Below are positions 8,201-15,615 of a DNA stretch of 64,000 nucleotides, one piece after another. Below the pieces are notes generated by a model that searched no databases, was not told the DNA's origin, and saw only the letters and a program-made list of their open reading frames with translations. Origin of the DNA: Methanobacteriota archaeon (GTDB lineage Archaea; Thermoplasmatota; Poseidoniia; MGIII; CG-Epi1); NCBI GenBank assembly GCA_014240055.1, contig JAAZXP010000001.1, positions 3,344 to 67,343 on the forward strand, in the 5' to 3' direction. The first letter of the stretch is position 1. Every line of letters begins with the position of its first letter. Made by a program: the position numbers and the translations under genes.

Positions 8201-10610
8201 AATTAAATGGGATTTAGCTGCTGGAGATAGATTGGAAGTTAGAGCTGCTACTGATTTCGATAGCACACAAGCAGTAACATCTGGAACTTGGTCAGTCTTA
8301 AAGACTTACGAAGACAACTGCGGTTGTTCTTGGGAAGGAAATGACCAATGGATTGAAGAAGAATTAAGCCTTGACGAGTTTGAAGGTTACCAAACCTGGA
8401 TTGATTTCCGAGTTGTAACTGCAAACGGTGGAGGTAAGGGTGTAATGCTTGATGATATCATGGTAATTGGTAATGAATACCGAAACAACTTCGATATTAC
8501 AAGTGTAGTAACTGACAGATATGCAGCTTCAGGTGGAGAGCATGACTTGGCTATTACAGTTAAGGGAATTGGTCTACGTCCACAAGAGGGTGTAACTGTC
8601 TATGCACAGATTACAGACTCTAATGGTATGCGTGTATGGCCTACTGACCGAACATTCAATTTCTTTGAAGTGCCATCCAATTATGATCCAGACGGTAATG
8701 GAGTATTTGGATTGGAGAAAGGTCAAGAATTCACAGTAGATCCGTCAACAGCTGGTGACGACTGGGTTTGGGGTGCAGGATTTGGTCCTGGCATCTATAA
8801 TCTAAAAATTACTGCTTGGAGACCTGATGAAGTTCAAGTTCCTGACGAAAATCGTGCTAACAACATCAAAACAGTAACAATTGTTTTGGGTGCTGCACTT
8901 CTTTCTGGAGAAGCTGAAAACTGGAACTTAGGAAATAGCTGGTCAGCTGGATCTTATATCTGGGATGGAAGCAATGATGGTTCATTAACATCTGATGAAT
9001 TCCAAGTTTGGAATAGTCGACCTTTCCTAGTAGTTGAAGCAGAATACGATTTAACTGATGCTTATGTTAAAGCTCAAGTTAGAACTGGTTCTAGTGGTTC
9101 TTGGTATGATGTTAAGTGGAGAGCAGTTGATCAATTGTCAACACTTTACTCTATACCTGGTGCAAACTACACCGTATTGCCTGACCGATGGTCTGGAGCA
9201 AGTAGTTTCGATAACTCGACAACTCAGACTTTCTTTGCGGATTTAGGTTCAGTTGAACAAATCGGTGACGGTTCAGGTCAACTACAAGATCAATTCATCC
9301 GTGGAACAATGCAAGTTAGATTGACAGGAACCAATACTGGTGGTGGAGGATCGTTTACGGCCTTCTATCCGTCTGTCTTCGGTCTTGATGACTACTCAGT
9401 AGATGTCAAGTCTATTTCACCAGGAACTCAGAATGGAATTCCATCTTCAGTTATTAACGGAGATTCAAAGAGAACCTATACAGTGAAAGTCAATAATTAC
9501 GGAGCAGCTTCTGACGCAGGAGTTGTGGATTTCGTAATTACTGCACCTGACAGTGCTTTCGTTACATTACAAGATGGAACATTAGCAGTAATGGATTCAG
9601 TTATTCAGAATGGAAAAGACACTAGAGTAGCAATCAAGCCAGTTATCTCACTATGGGGTAATGGCCGTGATGATCCTAATCTTGGTGACCAAACTGCATA
9701 CGTCTATGAAAATGGAAACATACTATGGCCTAGTGGCAATGTTGAAGCATATTCTGCAGGAGTAAGTGGAGCTAAGACCGGTTGGGATATCAGTAATCCA
9801 ACTAAGTCAAGCTGGAATGCAAATACAGATAAACCAATTGAACCAGATGCAAGCGACATGGTTGCACCAGGTTCAGTAATGACAGTATCAATTGAAGTTA
9901 CAATTGGTTACTCTGAATGGGTAATGCCAGGAACTTGGAGTATTCAAGCAGATGCACGATCTTGGTCCGACTATGAAGATACCTTCACAACTATGGACTC
10001 AGATGGTCAAGCAACACTAGTAATTTCTAAACCTGATCTTTCAATTGGTGAAGATGTAAGATACATTTCACACGCAACTGGCTACGGTTCATCCGGAATT
10101 GGTTGGGAAAAGAAAACAGGTGGAAGTGGCGATAACGAAGATCCATACTTCAGTTTCATGTTCCAAGTTCTTAACACAGGAACTGAGACTGTAGGAAACT
10201 TCCAAGTAGGTCTTGAAGACTTTGAATCTAATTCATTAGGTGTTCAAGTTACACTATACTGGACTGGTAATGGATGGGCTATAGACGAAGACACAACTAC
10301 TGCACACGGAGCTATGATAAAGACAGAAGGTAACAAGAAGTTCATCTTCTTCCAAGCTACAGCAGCAGAATTGGGTATGTCAGCAGGTCCTGGTGACGAT
10401 GCAAGTGGTTCTTACACGTTCTACTTGAGTGTTGATACTTCAGCAGATGTAGATGAATCCAACGAACAGAACAACAGGGTTCCTATCTCTATAACTGCAG
10501 TTAAGGAAGTTAACACAGTACCATCTTTCGCTCTGTCATTGATGAGCATAACCATGAGCGGTCTATTGGCTGCAATTGGAATTGCACTCAGACAGAAAGA
10601 AGAAGAGTAA
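5256..10610 (+). CDS. Giant secreted, membrane-anchored surface protein with CARDB-like and jelly-roll modules
   Basis: The 1784-residue protein has a signal peptide (hydrophobic stretch about 15-30, likely cleavage after ASA near 36) and a C-terminal membrane segment (about 1756-1777) followed by RQKEEE. Residues about 95-345 resemble a glutamine-amidotransferase-like domain (KVLIVDDDGENW, then LIIWYGGWNT). The rest alternates beta-sandwich modules: CARDB-like stretches (for example near 360, 1080 and 1390) and three lectin-like or MAM-like jelly rolls whose openings read YFVSPPMDL, PILSFAIKWDL and PFLVVEAEYDL. No peptidase or glycosidase active site is evident. A proline-Ser-Phe before the last helix resembles archaeosortase-type tails. 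I infer a cell-surface adhesion or structural protein. The gene stands alone, with its own leader and promoter. Confidence 0.85.
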   Translation: MNINVAKSSSLYGKMTAILVVVLFAFSGFTTSASAISDDEQDSEIINGITLGEAIESESQGVVEAISELNIVVPGQDSVLVMPMEDGAFAPAKQPAGDAKVLIVDDDGENWMSGPWLEASHIATALNDGGYSYDVFRAGRWGGTAKELPSGDAGLSLVDDYELIIWYGGWNTQIMSSSETSVLENYLDGNNGNGDSFSTTNRNIFVSTQMSDWFDANNGNFQNNYMHSDTYYSSYIVVDGTSNPMKGVDGSIFEEKEYATDTAGTHYLDRPCGNKPYDTSATGAFWMDARKNAADGHEYHAVQFPVDGYIGPQTHKAFMFADEIGVFNKRSDRADLFATVLSWMGVTKEQTQNVDIGIGGVDIPNHVQYWRSVESMVPVDIRITVTNYGMLPQSSTAVALKIKNQFGQVLFDSTFDTRAFPEGHPMHISDSIQNGDSVVFTFNRTNDRHQRIYDGNDENKARHVIFTSAGMDRLSAEVKHTGDQGIANNYVQADVGVGKWIENGEAPEDEIGPSITFGDTDDNGANSLDHVNYHRASSYDWDADGCGWYEGADDDCVANGGTLNKTKGGVYHEGKSALAMFASNGWTKSTGNPDNCVAGSGMKDDADCPKFTMEPNQDDYFVSPPMDLSAMDEVVIGMLFTGCMESGDNFRMQVSKDGVSWTNLISYSGFCPGEGSWYLWGGGNPKYQGYTLGSDFYGSDDTDAVYWRVQADADSDQVTEGSRPYAGWFIDEIVFRGTERITRDVAVGDISVREGANMIVKDSEGNSLWREINATVVNAGEAAWTDLPVKISVTNLQGEEMSSFLDTTQPTIPNLAGDSTYGDITPGDGNEDQKELFSLFRTPSANTYYAEVEVLVPAGKDFFPWNNSLTYTFRVFDTFFKDDIDTPDDRSSVYAYTKADRLSTTANTWKERSINDNAYSGSYVWQYAKESGYSKENPTTAAGSDDSLITQDEYDRDSAGSQFGNDVNVDLRAAFQPILSFAIKWDLAAGDRLEVRAATDFDSTQAVTSGTWSVLKTYEDNCGCSWEGNDQWIEEELSLDEFEGYQTWIDFRVVTANGGGKGVMLDDIMVIGNEYRNNFDITSVVTDRYAASGGEHDLAITVKGIGLRPQEGVTVYAQITDSNGMRVWPTDRTFNFFEVPSNYDPDGNGVFGLEKGQEFTVDPSTAGDDWVWGAGFGPGIYNLKITAWRPDEVQVPDENRANNIKTVTIVLGAALLSGEAENWNLGNSWSAGSYIWDGSNDGSLTSDEFQVWNSRPFLVVEAEYDLTDAYVKAQVRTGSSGSWYDVKWRAVDQLSTLYSIPGANYTVLPDRWSGASSFDNSTTQTFFADLGSVEQIGDGSGQLQDQFIRGTMQVRLTGTNTGGGGSFTAFYPSVFGLDDYSVDVKSISPGTQNGIPSSVINGDSKRTYTVKVNNYGAASDAGVVDFVITAPDSAFVTLQDGTLAVMDSVIQNGKDTRVAIKPVISLWGNGRDDPNLGDQTAYVYENGNILWPSGNVEAYSAGVSGAKTGWDISNPTKSSWNANTDKPIEPDASDMVAPGSVMTVSIEVTIGYSEWVMPGTWSIQADARSWSDYEDTFTTMDSDGQATLVISKPDLSIGEDVRYISHATGYGSSGIGWEKKTGGSGDNEDPYFSFMFQVLNTGTETVGNFQVGLEDFESNSLGVQVTLYWTGNGWAIDEDTTTAHGAMIKTEGNKKFIFFQATAAELGMSAGPGDDASGSYTFYLSVDTSADVDESNEQNNRVPISITAVKEVNTVPSFALSLMSITMSGLLAAIGIALRQKEEE

Positions 10611-10638
10611 GTCACTCTAAGTGAAATGACATTGGGGA

Positions 10639-10654
10639 GGGGAGAGATCTCCTC
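10639..10654 (+). other. GC-rich hairpin after the giant surface protein gene
   Basis: GGGGAG (10639-10644) and CTCCTC (10649-10654) can pair, with one G-U, around the loop AGAT. It begins 29 bases after the stop codon. No T-run follows, so it is a 3'-end structure candidate rather than a clear terminator. Confidence 0.35.
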
Positions 10655-10751
10655 CTGCAATGCGCGTTAATGTTCAGCCTAGGCTTTGTTGATTATTGTG
10701 AATCCTGCGTGGACATACAGTAGTATTTAATGGAGGTAGAATTAGGGAATT

Positions 10752-10991
10752 ATGAAAAACGAAGTAAACAACTTCTTAAAATTAATTACTACAATTACAG
10801 GTATTTCTGTATTATTTACAGTAGGAGGTTTGACTATAGATGGAATAAGACAAGGAGATTACACTTTTCCAATATTCTTAATTGTAGTTTTACTTATCAT
10901 TTGGACGCTTCAAGAGCCCATAAAGAATATGGGAGTAATAAGGCAAAAAAGAATTGACGAACAGCGTAAAAAAAATCAAAAGAAAAGATAA
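10752..10991 (+). CDS. Small two-helix membrane protein of unknown function
   Basis: The 79-residue product has two hydrophobic segments (about 12-28 and 37-54) joined by a short acidic loop. The strongly basic tail, rich in Lys, Arg and Gln, should be cytoplasmic. The ATG at 10752 gives a clean membrane-protein profile. GGAGG lies about 16 bases upstream, longer than ideal spacing, and TAGGGAATT is nearer. The overlapping frame starting at 10730 gives an incoherent peptide and was not chosen. It lies 141 bases after the giant surface protein on the same strand and converges with ftsZ. I do not recognise a family. Confidence 0.6.
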   Translation: MKNEVNNFLKLITTITGISVLFTVGGLTIDGIRQGDYTFPIFLIVVLLIIWTLQEPIKNMGVIRQKRIDEQRKKNQKKR

Positions 10992-11012
10992 GTTCATTTT
11001 CAATTAAAAACA

Positions 11013-11126
11013 ACCGTTTCGGTGTGTTAGACTGAGGGTCCGGACCCCCCTCAAACTCCCCTCGTCTAGTATATTAGTTTAGAATCAGGGTGCCATAAGC
11101 CTCTACCATAGCAAATAGAGACTTAT
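11013..11126. other. Structured spacer with three hairpins between convergent genes
   Basis: The 152-base gap between the small membrane protein and ftsZ contains three inverted repeats. ACCG-TTT-CGGT lies at 11013-11023. TGAGGG (11033-11038) pairs with CCCTCA (11048-11053) around a GC-rich centre that includes the palindrome GGGTCCGGACCC. An 11-base stem with one mismatch (11095-11105 with 11116-11126) encloses a ten-base loop. It could be a bidirectional terminator or a small structured RNA. It has no T-loop, so it is not a tRNA, and I see no box C/D motif. Confidence 0.45.
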
Positions 11127-11143
11127 AGCGAAGGTGTGGAACT

Positions 11144-12190
11144 TTAATTGATCATTTGGATAGACTTACCTAGAGGAGAGCTTGGCTTCTCTGTTAGGTC
11201 TTCTATATTCAATTCATCTTGTGGTATTGCTGAGACTAACATCACTACTTTGACGCTAGAGCCCATAGAATCATCCGTTCTTAATCCCCAGATGAGATTA
11301 ACATCATCTGACAAATCATATTTCAAAGCAGATAATACTTCATGACAATTATTTAGTGAAAATTCACTTCCTGCAGCTACATGTAATAGAACAGCTTCAG
11401 CACCTTTGTAGTGTGAACCTAGTAATGGATTATTCAAAACAGAATCTAAAACACTTCCAGGATCAGATCCTTCAGAATCTCCGTAAAGAACTTTAGCATT
11501 ACCTCCTGCTTCTATAATTTTTCTTAAATCAGCAAAATCAACATTTATGGTAGACGGTTCAGTAACTACTTCAGCTAATGATTGAACAGTCTCAGCTACT
11601 AAATCAGACATTACTCCGAAAGCTTTCTTCATCGGATAATCTCCATTCTTTATTTCATTAATTTTTTCATTATCTAATTCAATAACACAATGACAGCTGT
11701 CTTTTAGCTCTTTAAGGCCTTCAAGGGCAGTATTACGCCTTCTAGATCCTTCTTCCTTGAATGGTAAGACTGCGACACCTACGACCAATGCATCAGTCTC
11801 TCTAGCGTAGTTTGCAATTACTGGTGAGCAACCAGTTCCAGTCCCTCCTCCCATTCCAGCAATAACAAAGATCATATCTGTATCACTTAGAGCATCTCTT
11901 AGAGTTGCTTCATCTTCTTCAGCACACCTCTTTCCTAGGTGTGGATCGCCACCAGTTCCTCTTCCTTGTGTAATAGTAGCACCTAAAACTTTTCTACTGT
12001 GAGCTCGGCAATTATTGAGATGTATTGCATCTGTATTCAATGCAATAGTTTGTACTCCCGTAATTCTTCGGTTGTATAAACGCTTGAGAATATTATTCCC
12101 AGCTCCACCTACACCTAGAACTTTGATCTTTGGAGGAGTAATAAATTCCATAAGATCACTGCTGTCAAAACTTTCTAATTTATCCATCAT
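11144..12190 (-). CDS. ftsZ: Cell division protein FtsZ
   Basis: The 348-residue tubulin-superfamily GTPase forms the division ring. It has the N-terminal nucleotide-binding VLGVGGAGNNIL (24-35), the tubulin signature GMGGGTGTG (112-120), and the T7-loop segment NVDFADLRKI needed for GTP hydrolysis across the subunit interface. The C-terminal tail is short (ending GKSIQMIN) and lacks the bacterial conserved peptide, as expected where SepF is the anchor. It starts three bases after the ribbon-helix-helix gene, so the two form an operon. Confidence 0.96.
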   Translation of the reverse strand: MMDKLESFDSSDLMEFITPPKIKVLGVGGAGNNILKRLYNRRITGVQTIALNTDAIHLNNCRAHSRKVLGATITQGRGTGGDPHLGKRCAEEDEATLRDALSDTDMIFVIAGMGGGTGTGCSPVIANYARETDALVVGVAVLPFKEEGSRRRNTALEGLKELKDSCHCVIELDNEKINEIKNGDYPMKKAFGVMSDLVAETVQSLAEVVTEPSTINVDFADLRKIIEAGGNAKVLYGDSEGSDPGSVLDSVLNNPLLGSHYKGAEAVLLHVAAGSEFSLNNCHEVLSALKYDLSDDVNLIWGLRTDDSMGSSVKVVMLVSAIPQDELNIEDLTEKPSSPLGKSIQMIN

Positions 12191-12193
12191 TTT

Positions 12194-12589
12194 TTAATCA
12201 CTTCCATAATCTGAAAATAGCATTTTTCGTCTGTTTGAAATGGTATTGACCTCATTTCGTAAGAATTGGTAATCTTTCTCTTCTCTGTATTTAGAGGTAG
12301 AGTGCTGTAAGATTGCTTCAGACACAATCTGATCTATATTTCCATAGCCGTCTTCTTGAAGGTCATGTAATTTTTCTCTAACTTTCTGAGGGACCTTTAC
12401 AGTCATTGAATCGTGAGTTGGAGATACGGTGTGTCTGTCTAGGTATTCATCTAAAGCTTCTTGAATTAATTGATTATAAGATTTAATTTTGAGGGGGTTT
12501 TCAGTTGCCCAATATTCGATTCTGGCAGCTCTTTCTGGGTCTAAACGGACTGTTAATCTGTTGGTAGTTAGAGGTCCGAGTGGTGCCAT
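12194..12589 (-). CDS. Tandem ribbon-helix-helix DNA-binding regulator upstream of ftsZ (CdrS-like)
   Basis: The 131-residue protein appears to contain two ribbon-helix-helix units. The first is near residues 9-51, with the beta strand NRLTVRLD followed by two helices. The second is near 58-96, with the strand MTVKVPQ followed by helices ending ILQHS. The basic tail is RNEVNTISNRRKM. In haloarchaea the short RHH protein CdrS is encoded just upstream of ftsZ2 and controls division genes; gene order and fold match here, though orthology is inferred. Two RHH units in one chain could bind DNA as a pseudo-dimer. It is preceded by a TATA box and operator-like repeats (12613-12696) and is probably leaderless. 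Confidence 0.85.
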   Translation of the reverse strand: MAPLGPLTTNRLTVRLDPERAARIEYWATENPLKIKSYNQLIQEALDEYLDRHTVSPTHDSMTVKVPQKVREKLHDLQEDGYGNIDQIVSEAILQHSTSKYREEKDYQFLRNEVNTISNRRKMLFSDYGSD

Positions 12590-12612
12590 ATTATCTCAAA
12601 CATAGAAGCATA

Positions 12613-12622
12613 GTATATAAAC
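12613..12622 (-). promoter_or_regulatory. TATA box of the RHH-ftsZ operon
   Basis: GTTTATATAC on the minus strand is centred about 28 bases before the ATG at 12589, which predicts a leaderless or near-leaderless mRNA. The inverted repeat at 12632-12654 lies immediately upstream, where the BRE and an activator or repressor would bind. Confidence 0.5.
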
Positions 12623-12631
12623 TTAATGGTT

Positions 12632-12696
12632 TATGACATCAAAAGTGTGTCATAATTATATTTTAAGTGTCAAAGTCTAGTCAAAACTGTGTCATA
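12632..12696. promoter_or_regulatory. Operator-like repeat array between RHH-ftsZ and the thiolase-type tRNA gene
   Basis: A 16-base element, TCAAAA(G/C)TGTGTCATA, occurs at 12639-12654 and 12681-12696 with 15 of 16 bases identical and an offset of exactly 42 bases, four helical turns. The first copy also forms an inverted repeat with TATGACA at 12632-12638. A related half-site, TGTCAAA, sits between them at 12668-12674. Short half-sites spaced by whole helical turns suit cooperative ribbon-helix-helix binding, so the adjacent RHH protein is the natural candidate ligand. Confidence 0.6.
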
Positions 12697-12714
12697 CTTT
12701 CGGTCACCTCAAAT

Positions 12715-12724
12715 AGATATAAAG
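12715..12724 (+). promoter_or_regulatory. TATA box of the 2-thiouridine synthetase gene
   Basis: AGATATAAAG is centred about 24 bases before the GTG at 12743. This places the start of transcription at or next to the start codon and supports GTG as the true start. Confidence 0.5.
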
Positions 12725-12742
12725 TAGTATGTATCTTCATTT

Positions 12743-13666
12743 GTGGCTTGTAAAAAGTGTACTATTGATCCGGTGATTAGTCGCCGTTACTCAGGTGAAG
12801 TACTTTGCGAGAGATGTTTCTTTAAATCTTTCGAAAAGAATGCTATCAAAGAATTAAGGAGTCAAATAAATCTCCTCATCAAAAATTCAGATATTAAGAT
12901 AAAAAAGATAGGTATTGGTCTTTCAGGCGGTAAGGATTCAACTGTTGCTTTGAAGATTTTAGATTACTACAGGAAGGAAAGGGATGTTGAATTAATTGGC
13001 TTATCTGTTGATGAAGGCATTGAAGACTATCGTTCAGCTTCTCTTGATTGTGCAAAAAAAAGTTGTGAATCATTCGATGTACCTCTTCATATATTTTCAT
13101 ACAAAGAATTGATAGGTATGACTCTCGGTGAATTATTAATTAAGAATCCGCCTGATGCATCACCTTGTTCACCATGTGGTATTCTCAGAAGGAGGTCATT
13201 GAATCAAATGGCTAAGAAGGCAGAAGTGGATTGCATGGTCTTAGGACATAATCTTGATGATTTTTCTCAAACTGTTTTAATGAATCATTCTCGAGGTGAT
13301 ATTTCACGTCTAAGTCGCATGGCACCTCATAGGTCTGTTCAGAAAGGATTTATTCCTAGATTATTACCATTGAGAAGACTTCCTGAACAAGAAGTATATC
13401 TTTATGCACTCCTAAATGGCATGGATTTCCATGAGGGTACATGTCCCTATGCAGGTAAAGCACAGAGAAATCTTTTCCGTAAAATATTGATGGATTTGGA
13501 GCAGAAGCAACCGGGAACACGTCATTCTCTTCTTAGTGGAATGGAAAAAATCCGCGAAACAGTTGAACTTCCTTCAGAAATTTCTTCCTGCCCATCTTGT
13601 GGAGAACCTTCAGGTGGGGATGGCCCTTGTGTATTCTGTCGTGAATTCTCTTCTTTTGTAGTTTAA
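12743..13666 (+). CDS. tRNA 2-thiouridine synthetase, TtuA/Ncs6 family
   Basis: The 307-residue adenylating enzyme activates tRNA uridine for thiolation at wobble position 34 (Ncs6/Ctu1) or position 54 (TtuA). The N-terminal zinc finger uses C3, C6, C22 and C25. The PP-loop SGGKDS is at 61-66. C142, C145 (SPCSPCG) and C234 (GTCPYAG) match the three cysteines that hold the 4Fe-4S cluster in TtuA-type enzymes. The C-terminal zinc finger uses C283, C286, C296 and C299. The GTG start follows a well-placed TATA box. It is divergent from RHH-ftsZ and shares its regulatory spacer. Which uridine is modified cannot be read from sequence. Confidence 0.92.
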   Translation: MACKKCTIDPVISRRYSGEVLCERCFFKSFEKNAIKELRSQINLLIKNSDIKIKKIGIGLSGGKDSTVALKILDYYRKERDVELIGLSVDEGIEDYRSASLDCAKKSCESFDVPLHIFSYKELIGMTLGELLIKNPPDASPCSPCGILRRRSLNQMAKKAEVDCMVLGHNLDDFSQTVLMNHSRGDISRLSRMAPHRSVQKGFIPRLLPLRRLPEQEVYLYALLNGMDFHEGTCPYAGKAQRNLFRKILMDLEQKQPGTRHSLLSGMEKIRETVELPSEISSCPSCGEPSGGDGPCVFCREFSSFVV

Positions 13667-13681
13667 AACTGAATTTTATTA

Positions 13682-14587
13682 TTAGTTTTTACTTACTAAA
13701 TCAATTGCAAAGATTAAATCTTGTCCACCTAATGAGTGGCCGTTAGGATCAATTCCATATGCATCAACTGCAGGTATTCTCACAGCTAGGGTTTGCCCTT
13801 CATACATTCCCACCATTTTGTTATCAAATCCTTTAATCATTTGTCTTGAACCTTCACAGTCTGCACTTGGATCTCCGTCAAAATTACAACCAATGTTTCC
13901 AGCAGTTAGTGGTTCCATAGGTCTGCCCGGTCGAGGGTCACTTACATCACTCATAAGGTTTAGATAATTGTCCCATATGTATTCCATACTGGAATCAAAT
14001 AATTGTCCATTGCTGGCAAGTATTCCGGCATAATGTGCATTAACTGAGTCTCCAATTATTGTTTGGTTACCAAAGGTGTGGTCACAGTCTACATTCAATT
14101 TTACAGTTGAAGTTAAGGTGCTGTCTCCTCTTGATTTAACTTCCAAATTAGAATACAACATACCTGTAGCAGATGATGAAGTTTTAACATTAACAATAAC
14201 TGGCTTTGATTTTCCATTATTAACTACTATACTCTCATATCCTTCCTCAATTGTTATTGTAAATCCACCATCGTTTGATTTCATTGAAATATCAAAAGTG
14301 TCAGCAATACTTCCAGTATTTTCTATGATTAAAACAAAATCAGTAGCATATCCAGGTGCTGTTTTATGATAGTCAGTTAGTAGGCTGGTTTCAAATCCAT
14401 ATGAAACTTCTGTAGGTTCTTCAACCATTGAAGTTAGGTAAAGTCCACTACCTATCAAAAGAATTACAAGTAACAATGCAATTAGTGCAGGTCGAGTGTC
14501 TGGTCTAGATGTTTGAATACTGTCTTCTCTATAGTTTAGATCCGGCGTATTTTTTCCCTTTGCTTTACGTCTACCTTTCTTCGCCAT
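13682..14587 (-). CDS. Membrane-anchored FKBP-type peptidyl-prolyl isomerase with an Ig-like domain
   Basis: The 301-residue protein has a basic cytoplasmic N-terminus, a single membrane helix (about 33-53), an extracellular Ig-like domain (about 60-165; NTGSIADTFDISM resembles NEW3/COG1361 modules) and a C-terminal FKBP domain (about 175-301). FKBP signatures are VNAHYAGILASNGQLFDSS, a pocket segment MIKGFDNKMVGMYEGQT and the closing HSLGGQDLIFAIDLV. It probably helps fold exported proteins outside the membrane. The region 205-240 is an insertion with a Cys pair, longer than in SlyD-type archaeal FKBPs. It is convergent with the thiouridine synthetase gene. Confidence 0.88.
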   Translation of the reverse strand: MAKKGRRKAKGKNTPDLNYREDSIQTSRPDTRPALIALLLVILLIGSGLYLTSMVEEPTEVSYGFETSLLTDYHKTAPGYATDFVLIIENTGSIADTFDISMKSNDGGFTITIEEGYESIVVNNGKSKPVIVNVKTSSSATGMLYSNLEVKSRGDSTLTSTVKLNVDCDHTFGNQTIIGDSVNAHYAGILASNGQLFDSSMEYIWDNYLNLMSDVSDPRPGRPMEPLTAGNIGCNFDGDPSADCEGSRQMIKGFDNKMVGMYEGQTLAVRIPAVDAYGIDPNGHSLGGQDLIFAIDLVSKN

Positions 14588-14626
14588 ACTTTTGTTACTC
14601 GAGTGCTTTACAAAAAGCTGATGTTA

Positions 14627-15541
14627 TCATTTACGATGCTTTGAACGAAAGAAAAAAGCTTTCAAAGTGTGCTTCCATATGTCTGGATTTTCTTTCATTC
14701 GCCTCATTGAATATGCATACCATTCAGGTCCATAAGGTATGTAGTAACGTACTTTATGTCCTGAATTAATTAACCTCTCTAATGTACTGTCAATAGGTAC
14801 TCCCGAAAGAGCTTGAAATTCGTATTTAGTTTTTTTGTATTTCTTTTTAATAATTAAATTTTCTAATTTTTGAATAATCCATTCATCGTGGGTTGCCAGA
14901 CCTATAAAGATACCAGCATCCATTATTTTTTCTGCATTTATCATATAATTATTTCTAATTTCTTGATAATCTTGGTAAGCTATTTTTGAACTCTCTTTGT
15001 ATGCACCTTTACACAAACGAATGTTTGCATTATGTGTATTTAAGTTGTCGATATCATCTGAAGTTCTATGCATATATGCTTGGAGAACAGTACCACATTT
15101 GGAATAATACTTTTTACCTTTCTTACACATTCTAATGGTAGCATCGGTGACTGTTGAATCTTCCATATCCATTCTAACAAAGTTATTGTATTCTCTTGCT
15201 TTGTCTAATACAACACTTAAATTGTCCCAACAAAGTTCTTCATCAAACTTAAGACCAAGTGCAGTTAGTTTTAATGATATATTACAATCAATTCCATAGT
15301 TTGCAATGCCATCTAACAAATCACAGTAAGCTTCTCTAATTTTGTTTGTTTCTTTGCGATTACTTACTTCTTCACCTAATAAATCTAAGGTAGCTGTAAA
15401 GCCTTTTGAGTTGAGTTTTTTTGCTAAGTTTAGTCCATCTTCAAGCTTGTCACCAGCTACATAAACGGAAGCTACTCTACCAATTACAAATTTTGGCATG
15501 AGCGGTGCACTTCCAACAACCAGTCGGTTTAGCAGACCCAT
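14627..15541 (-). CDS. Proline dehydrogenase
   Basis: The 304-residue FAD-dependent PRODH-fold protein oxidises proline to pyrroline-5-carboxylate. Family features are NISLKLTALGLKFD on the first barrel strands, VRMDMEDSTVTDATI, RLCKGAYKE and the C-terminal helix motif VRYYIPYGPEWYAYSMRR, whose arginine pair binds the substrate carboxylate. Length matches the stand-alone enzymes of bacteria and archaea. No pyrroline-5-carboxylate dehydrogenase is in the window. It is divergent from icd with a 74-base spacer. Confidence 0.93.
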   Translation of the reverse strand: MGLLNRLVVGSAPLMPKFVIGRVASVYVAGDKLEDGLNLAKKLNSKGFTATLDLLGEEVSNRKETNKIREAYCDLLDGIANYGIDCNISLKLTALGLKFDEELCWDNLSVVLDKAREYNNFVRMDMEDSTVTDATIRMCKKGKKYYSKCGTVLQAYMHRTSDDIDNLNTHNANIRLCKGAYKESSKIAYQDYQEIRNNYMINAEKIMDAGIFIGLATHDEWIIQKLENLIIKKKYKKTKYEFQALSGVPIDSTLERLINSGHKVRYYIPYGPEWYAYSMRRMKENPDIWKHTLKAFFFRSKHRK

Positions 15542-15615
15542 TACATCTAATAGAAAACAGTGTTTATTAGATAGCGGTCCGAGGTCGATTTATACCGGCC
15601 TGTCTAGCACCAATT

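Noticed and set aside
10730..10957. Alternative frame of 75 residues overlapping the small membrane protein
   Set aside because: It gives no coherent domain, whereas the frame at 10752 gives two clean membrane helices and a basic tail.
11033..11126. Possible tRNA in the structured spacer
   Set aside because: No T-loop (TTCRANY) or anticodon arm can be formed on either strand.
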